Assembly (NCBI GenBank): GCA_964017195.1
Contig: OZ024900.1
Coordinates: forward strand, 25,442,429-25,506,428
DNA from: Siderastrea radians
Taxonomy: Eukaryota > Cnidaria > Anthozoa > Scleractinia > Rhizangiidae
Length of the DNA: 64,000 bases
Direction: 5' to 3'
Shown one piece after another: positions 58,170 through 64,000 of the stretch. The translations under genes were made by a program, and so were the position numbers. The notes beneath the pieces were generated by a model. The model made no database searches. It saw only the letters and a list, made by a program, of their open reading frames with translations, and was not told the DNA's origin. The first letter of the stretch is position 1. Each line of letters opens with the position of its first letter.

Positions 58170-60720
58170 TTTTTCCCAGGTTTTCTTTGTAACTAGTGGA
58201 TCTGCTAAATTCACTACAAGGGTGTCCTTTACTCCTTTATCTGCACTTTACATACATTTATATATTCATTTCGCATATTCGGGTTTTCTAAATATACCTT
58301 GAAGTCTCAATTTTTCCTCTGTTGGGTCAAGTCGTTTTTGTGGCTTAAGGCATTTTGTAACCGTTGTGTAATACGTTAGGAGATGATAGCAGATTTAGAA
58401 ACACCCTAAAATCTGAGGCCCATTTAAAATTTCGCCCTTTTTTAATCATTAGAGATACTAACAATATTCCTCTTGCTAAATTCACATGGATGATCGATGT
58501 GACCTTTTCACTGAGCTACAATAAGTTAAATGCCATGTTAGACATATCCGACAGAATTAGTTGGTCTTAGTTGGAAGAGTTCTAAATCCGCTCTCCAACT
58601 TTCTTATCTTTCTTTGATTAGCACACAGATCGTTTACCTCATCACGTTTCATTTTTCATACTGTTAAGTTACACTAAACACGATGTTCTTGTGGTTAAGT
58701 AACCCTCATGTCGTGTCCAATGCTGCAATGAAATTGAAATAACGCAAGTTTTCAAAGTTGTAAAATTGAGTATGGATTGCATATTTTGCGTGCCTTTTCG
58801 CACAACATGTTCTTAATACCTGGTCGGAAACAAGCTTCTTAGCAAGGGCGGCGCTATAATGGGATTTGAATCAGCTTGTGGAAGAAGCCGGCGACAGATA
58901 AACTATACTCAGCGACCTAACGCGGCCCAACTTTACTGAGCCATTGTCGGCAGAATTGAGCGCCAAATGATATTGCCTGTCGAGCATGACTCCTTTTTAG
59001 ACGTTTCGCGACATTCAGCTATCAAAAACCACAGATTCTGAGAGATAAAAGTGAGACTCTGCTACACAACTTCGGAAAATTAAAACACTAACAAATCAAA
59101 ACACAAGAATTGTTACATAAATTTGCGACAAACTTTGCATATACGGGCCGTCATTTCTCCACGAACGTAAAGCCCCTGCCGCAAAATCATTTGCTACAGT
59201 ATTGCCACTAAAAGCGGTCTTGGCAGATTTTACCATTTATTCACATAAATCCGTCAGAGTTGTGAGCATTGCACATCTGGGCCGACCAAATGCTAATAGT
59301 ATTGGCATATTTACTGGCTGTCTGTTTATCGCAAAGAATTAACACCCAAAGGCCAGTATTCGAGTGCCCTGTTACACTATTCTAGTCACGTACAATTATT
59401 TCACTGCTTCTAAATCACGAAAAACTGTTTTGTTCCCCCTGTAACTCGATTGTCTCGTAAACATTTCTTTCCTGCTAACAGACAAACGAGTTTCCACTAG
59501 TCAATCACAAGCGACAATTTGGTTTCTTTGACGAACAAATACATCTCGTCATTGATTCGAAAGGATAACAGTACTGACAAGAATGGCATTTATTCGCTTA
59601 AAAGTATTGTTTTGAGTAACATTAATGACAGTCTTCGATAAACAACAAGCTTGGCTGTCTGTGGGAGGAAAAGTTCACGAAACAAGGCCTGAAGGGCTTG
59701 TTATCGCGTTCAATTCTTCTCTAGACGAAAAAGGCGACAGTGATTAATAAGCGTGTGATAGATGGCGTCCTTGGACTGCCCTGCTAATTAGTGGGTTGGA
59801 TTTTCCACCGCAACTCAACCTTTTGTTTTCTTAGTTCGTTAAGTGCTTTGTCGTGTGTAAAGAAAAAAGATGAACAAGACAGATACTAGTTCACTAATTG
59901 CTTCTACCCTCGAAATCGGTCTTCAATTTTTGCGCTACTGAACGCAAAATTCCTACCCAAAAGACCAGAATTTTAACTAAGCACTAGAGTTAAAAAACGT
60001 CACGACAAACGCATTTGTTCTGCAAGAAAAATATTTCTTATTTAATGTAAACTGGAATGTAAATTATCTTAAATTAAATCCTTCAACAAACACAGACAGT
60101 TCCAGCGACACCTTTATAATACATGATGTAAAAATGATGCGTGTTCAGATAAAGATTTTGTTTACTACTGAGGAAAGTGTGAATCGTATATTGCCGACTG
60201 AACTGGCGCTAATAGCCTTGGGGTGAACACCCCTCATGGGACCTTTAATTAGCACCATAATTAGACTGTTGAAAAGATTGCTAACGTCCATTGCGTATCT
60301 ACAAAAACTATTTTCGGCTTTGCCGACTTCTTGGTCAGCTGTCCACGGCTAAAAAGGCTTGTTTTGTGAAACGCGCAGATGTTTCGTTTATGAATCCAGG
60401 CGGAATTACGATAAAAACGTATACTTTAAAAGCTTCGCATTATGAATAACGACGCACTGCGTTCAGAAATGACTTCTAAAAGAAACTAATCCATTAGCTC
60501 ATGCAAATTTTACTTGTCTTGAAGCTATTGAATGTTTAAATCGAAGTTGCAGCGTGGTTGATTTTTTGAGCCAATAGTGGTATTTTATACAGTTTCATCA
60601 ATCCGGAAGGATTAGGGCTTGTGTGTATACTGGTTTGGCAGTTTGCTCAACGTGTTGTGGATTTTTGCCATATTCCGCACTTCACAGCCCAATAATCTGA
60701 TATTGTGCATTCAAAAGGCC
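58170..60720. other. Intergenic DNA 3' of the Fz5/8 gene
   Basis: No gene or transposon ends recognised. It is less repeat-rich than 17-58 kb. A TTTATT (AATAAA on minus) at 60721-60726, 81 bp beyond the Frizzled stop, is a possible early poly(A) signal; further TTTATT sites lie near 59590. Confidence 0.35.
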
Positions 60721-60806
60721 TTTATTACCGTACGCTTTCTCAAGCGGCGAAGTGGGCTGGCAGGTATTAAATATTTTTGATTAAAACAAACACCAAGTCA
60801 GCTTAT

Positions 60807-62483
60807 TCAAACAGTGGCCGTTACAGTCTTTGCTCCTGTTTCCCTTCGTCCTCGTCCAAGTAAGCGATAGCAGAATTTTTTCCATGATTCAATTGTCTTA
60901 CCAGACCAGATCCAAAATCCTGATGTTATGCCGACTACTAACGCCATGAAATACTTGATAATAAACACTGAATGGTCGGGTCGCACTTGATTTTCGCAAT
61001 CCGCACAAAGCACCGATTCCTCCCAGCTTTCTCTGTTCACGAATTCATAAAAGTAGCAAGCCACAACGATAGTAGCTGGCACAGTGTACAAAACCGAGAA
61101 TACTCCGATGCGAATCATGAGCTTTTCTAGTTTATCGGTTTTAATCAGTTTATCGGCTTGCATACGCAAAACGTTCCGAATGCGAACCAATGAATAGAAA
61201 CCGGCGATCAGGAAGGACGTCCCGAACACCAGGTACACCACCAGGGGTACCACAACAAACACAATCAGGCTCTGAAGGTTATGATTTCCCACAAAACAAA
61301 TCCCGCTTACTGGATCGCCATCAACAGTGGACATGGCCAGTACAGCGATGGTTTGTATAGCGGGAACAAGCCAGGCCGCCACGTGAAAGTACTGCGAATA
61401 GTTAGTAATGGCTTCATTGGACCACTTCATCCCAGCAGAAAGGAACCAGGTAAAGGATAATATGACCCACCACAGTGAAGACGCCATGCCAAAGAAATAA
61501 ATCAGTAAAAACACAATGGTGCACGCGGCAGGGCCTGAAGTTTCGTACCGCATAAAACTGTCCGAATCACAAGCCACGTTTTCACGTCCGGCCACGAATC
61601 GAATGATGTAACCTATGGCCACAAAACAGTAGCAGAATGAGAGAAAGATGATCGGTCGCTCGGGATATCTGAAGCGTTGCATGTCGATAAGAAATGTCAG
61701 CGAGGTTACAAGGGTAGAGATAAAACACAGGACAGCCCACAACCCGATCCAGAACGACGCGAAGTTTTGTTGATCTTGAGAGAAATAAGTTCTATTGCAA
61801 GACATTACGCAGCCTTTGATTTCTCCCGTAGAAACGTCCTGCAAACTGGGTTTAACTTTTTTGCCAATGACTGATACAAACGGTGGTCTACACGAGCAGC
61901 AGTTCACGGGCCGATGCCCACTGGCCTCTACTTTCGCACTGGCAGTCTCATCAGGGTTACCCTCACCAGACGACCCTGACGGTGGCGCTGTTGTTGACGT
62001 TAGGTTCGTTTCTGTTGCGTTACGACCCATGCATAACTTGTCGCCCCCGTATTCAGGAAAGTTTTCGCATCTCATTCGTTCGGGCCACGAAAAGCCATAC
62101 TGGAGCATGAGAGGTGCGCAGCCTGTCCTCGCTCTCTCACAGATCGATCGGCACGGGGGAACCTCGTCTTTGAAGTTCGGCTGGCACATGGGAGCATACA
62201 TGGAACACAGGAAGAATTTGAGATCAGGCGAACATCTGATCTCGACTAGCGGCCAGAATTGGTGAACTTCAAGCGCTGCTTCCTCCTGTGTGTCGTGGTT
62301 GAACATGTTGGGCATATAAGTTAAATTGTAGCCAATACTTTGACACATAGGAATCTTGATCTTTTCGCATTTCTTTTCTTTGCTAGAAACGAAGCAGAAC
62401 GCGCTAAGAAGCAGTAAGAACGTATACACGATTTTGTGTGCTACAGCCATTCCGCTAGCTATTTTGAAACAAAGTGACTTCAT
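60807..62483 (-). CDS. Fz5/8: Frizzled Wnt receptor, Fz5/8 class
   Basis: A single-exon 558-residue Wnt receptor. A signal peptide (about 13-34) precedes a cysteine-rich domain with all ten cysteines (39, 47, 84, 93, 100, 111, 115, 122, 139, 151). A linker follows with extra cysteines (CCSC at 195-198), then seven membrane segments (about 244-266, 276-298, 320-350, 364-386, 404-430, 456-478, 505-527). KTIESW (529-534) is the Dishevelled-binding motif. Class 5/8 is shown by GYNLTYMPNMFNHDTQEEAA and YAPMC in the cysteine-rich domain, and by MRYETSGPA, GMKWSNEAI and SGKTIESWKKF. The tail is short and Arg-rich (RGRRETGAK) and ends TATV, not a strict class I PDZ ligand. An in-frame TAA at 62514-62516 precedes this ATG; Met12 is an alternative start. 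N53, N155, N160 and N230 are glycosylation sequons. Intact. Confidence 0.97.
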   Translation of the reverse strand: MKSLCFKIASGMAVAHKIVYTFLLLLSAFCFVSSKEKKCEKIKIPMCQSIGYNLTYMPNMFNHDTQEEAALEVHQFWPLVEIRCSPDLKFFLCSMYAPMCQPNFKDEVPPCRSICERARTGCAPLMLQYGFSWPERMRCENFPEYGGDKLCMGRNATETNLTSTTAPPSGSSGEGNPDETASAKVEASGHRPVNCCSCRPPFVSVIGKKVKPSLQDVSTGEIKGCVMSCNRTYFSQDQQNFASFWIGLWAVLCFISTLVTSLTFLIDMQRFRYPERPIIFLSFCYCFVAIGYIIRFVAGRENVACDSDSFMRYETSGPAACTIVFLLIYFFGMASSLWWVILSFTWFLSAGMKWSNEAITNYSQYFHVAAWLVPAIQTIAVLAMSTVDGDPVSGICFVGNHNLQSLIVFVVVPLVVYLVFGTSFLIAGFYSLVRIRNVLRMQADKLIKTDKLEKLMIRIGVFSVLYTVPATIVVACYFYEFVNRESWEESVLCADCENQVRPDHSVFIIKYFMALVVGITSGFWIWSGKTIESWKKFCYRLLGRGRRETGAKTVTATV

Positions 62484-62574
62484 TCTGGTTTTAGCGAGGT
62501 GTTTTGTCAGTGTTTAGTCGATTGCATGTCACTCTTGTCATTAGATTAGCAATATTGACAGATTGATAGAGGAA

Positions 62575-62579
62575 CCAAT
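62575..62579 (-). promoter_or_regulatory. CCAAT box (inverted) upstream of the Fz5/8 gene
   Basis: ccaat in the context aaccaatcag lies 92 bp before the start codon, on the strand opposite the gene. The same element class precedes the Fz1/2/7 gene. Function is inferred. Confidence 0.35.
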
Positions 62580-62583
62580 CAGC

Positions 62584-64000
62584 GAGCGAGGCTCTCTCAT
62601 TAGTGAATTGTGCCATGTAATTCGCACATCAGTGAATGGAACTTTTAAGCCAAGGCCATTAGCAAAAGAAACGCAATTCCTTCGAAATTAGCGCTTCATC
62701 AGGCCTATTCTCTTCAGTTCATCTGGCTTTGTTGTAAAAGTTGGACAAAAGATTTGTTGTCGTGTTTCGCGTTCTATTGAGGAGGCCTTTGATCTGCTGT
62801 AAGCCGCTTGTCGCTGCCTTACTTGGTCTTCTGTAAGATGTTTGCTCCGCAAACGTAATGCAGATATTCCAAGGCTTAAGCTTAGCAAATATTTGCTCAC
62901 GGATTATTGGCTGGATATTTCTAGATCTGCATATCTTTTCTCGCATGTACTATATATCACGCCTCTTATGCCATTAACACGCCAAGATAGCAAAGCGTTG
63001 ACAGGCGAACAAAAGATTGAGGCACAGGCCAGTGATAAGGACTCGCTCTACAATATCACTCCAAATTGAATAATTGTAAGTCTCGGGTTTTTTTCAGCTT
63101 AGTACAAACAATTTTATTAACTCCTCGAAAATCGAAGAAATCACAAAAAGCGTATTTATGCATAACTGTGGACGGTAAACGGTAAAGTGTTGATTCCGCA
63201 ATTTTGACCGCAAAACCAAACGTTGATTGTTATCAAGGAAACTGTCATACTGGGAGGGAACCAAAGAAGTGATAAGTAATGTTTTATAAACTGACAACGT
63301 TTGTGACGCTAATGAAAAGTGTGAGGCCGTTTGCAAGAACTTAACGAGCTTGTGGGGCGCGTTTCGATAGCGTAGCGTTTTAGCGACAATTCAAACTTAG
63401 GGGGAAACAAGCGATTGTTCATGTTCACGATCAGAATAAAATAATACGTGCTACCATCAGCTTAAGTGACAAGTCCTAAAAACCTCAAAAACAAGATGTT
63501 TCCGACACTCGAAGATTTTATTCTGAAGCTTTTTAATTCCAATATCACTCATGGCTCCTCGCCTCATTTGATTGTAGAGTGTTTAAAGTGTGCATATTTA
63601 GATCGCGTACGTGCTTCTTCATGAATTAAATACAACCCCACGTAACAAGTGTGTCGTTTAAAGGTGCAAATAACCAACTGTGCTTGGTATATTTTTAGCT
63701 AAACTCGCTAAACTGGGCCTGATCTAACTGCTTTGATAACAAAGGTGAACACTCAAATAAAGTCAATGAAACGGTAAATATTAAGTTCTACCCCAACCAC
63801 CTTGAACAACTGTTAGCAACCATGCAATGTCGAGTGTGGTTTTATTGCAGACAACTGCTAAGAGTTCGCACTTCGCTTTTATTTATGTCATAAATTTTGT
63901 TCTGCCAATATTCTGTCAAAAATTGTCCATCCCAAGAACAAGGAATTCGTAAAGCTCGGAATAAACTTTTATTTAAACTTCTGCTTGTTTATGTTTTTCA
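62584..64000. other. Upstream flank of the Fz5/8 gene, no gene recognised
   Basis: AT-rich sequence with short chance frames on both strands; no repeat family recognised. It probably holds the promoter and regulatory DNA of the Frizzled gene. Confidence 0.4.

Overview
The window is animal nuclear DNA, AT-rich and full of decayed repeats. The two clear genes are metazoan Frizzled Wnt receptors. A coral or sea anemone (anthozoan cnidarian) is my best guess, from the compact single-exon Frizzled genes and the mixture of L1-like, CR1/Jockey-like and Penelope-like retroelements with many short inverted-repeat elements. I cannot name the species.

Layout. 1-7000: intergenic DNA with a decayed Penelope-like element (2410-3870) and short repeats. 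7074-8651 (minus): a four-exon gene model found from splice sites and reading phase, predicting a 121-residue protein I do not recognise. 9820-10404: a LINE tail. 14485-16134 (plus): an intact single-exon Frizzled of the 1/2/7 class. 16135-60700: about 44 kb of repeat-dominated sequence with an L1-like LINE remnant (22130-24890), a nearly open 5'-truncated LINE (25625-28791) with a target-site duplication, three copies of a large TTAA-flanked palindromic element, a 3.1 kb element with a 6-bp target duplication, an element ending in inverted arrays of a ~15-bp unit, a palindrome with a tRNA-like sequence in each arm, a second Penelope-like lineage and several LINE tails. 60807-62483 (minus): an intact single-exon Frizzled of the 5/8 class.

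The two Frizzled genes are transcribed toward each other and are about 45 kb apart. Both keep the signal peptide, ten-cysteine Wnt-binding domain, seven membrane segments and the KTxxxW Dishevelled-binding motif, so both should be working Wnt receptors. No recognisable host gene lies between them. The most notable points are the linkage of two Frizzled subfamilies, the hidden spliced gene, and the families of long palindromic non-coding elements. I see no bacterial-type system, CRISPR array, rRNA or convincing functional tRNA.
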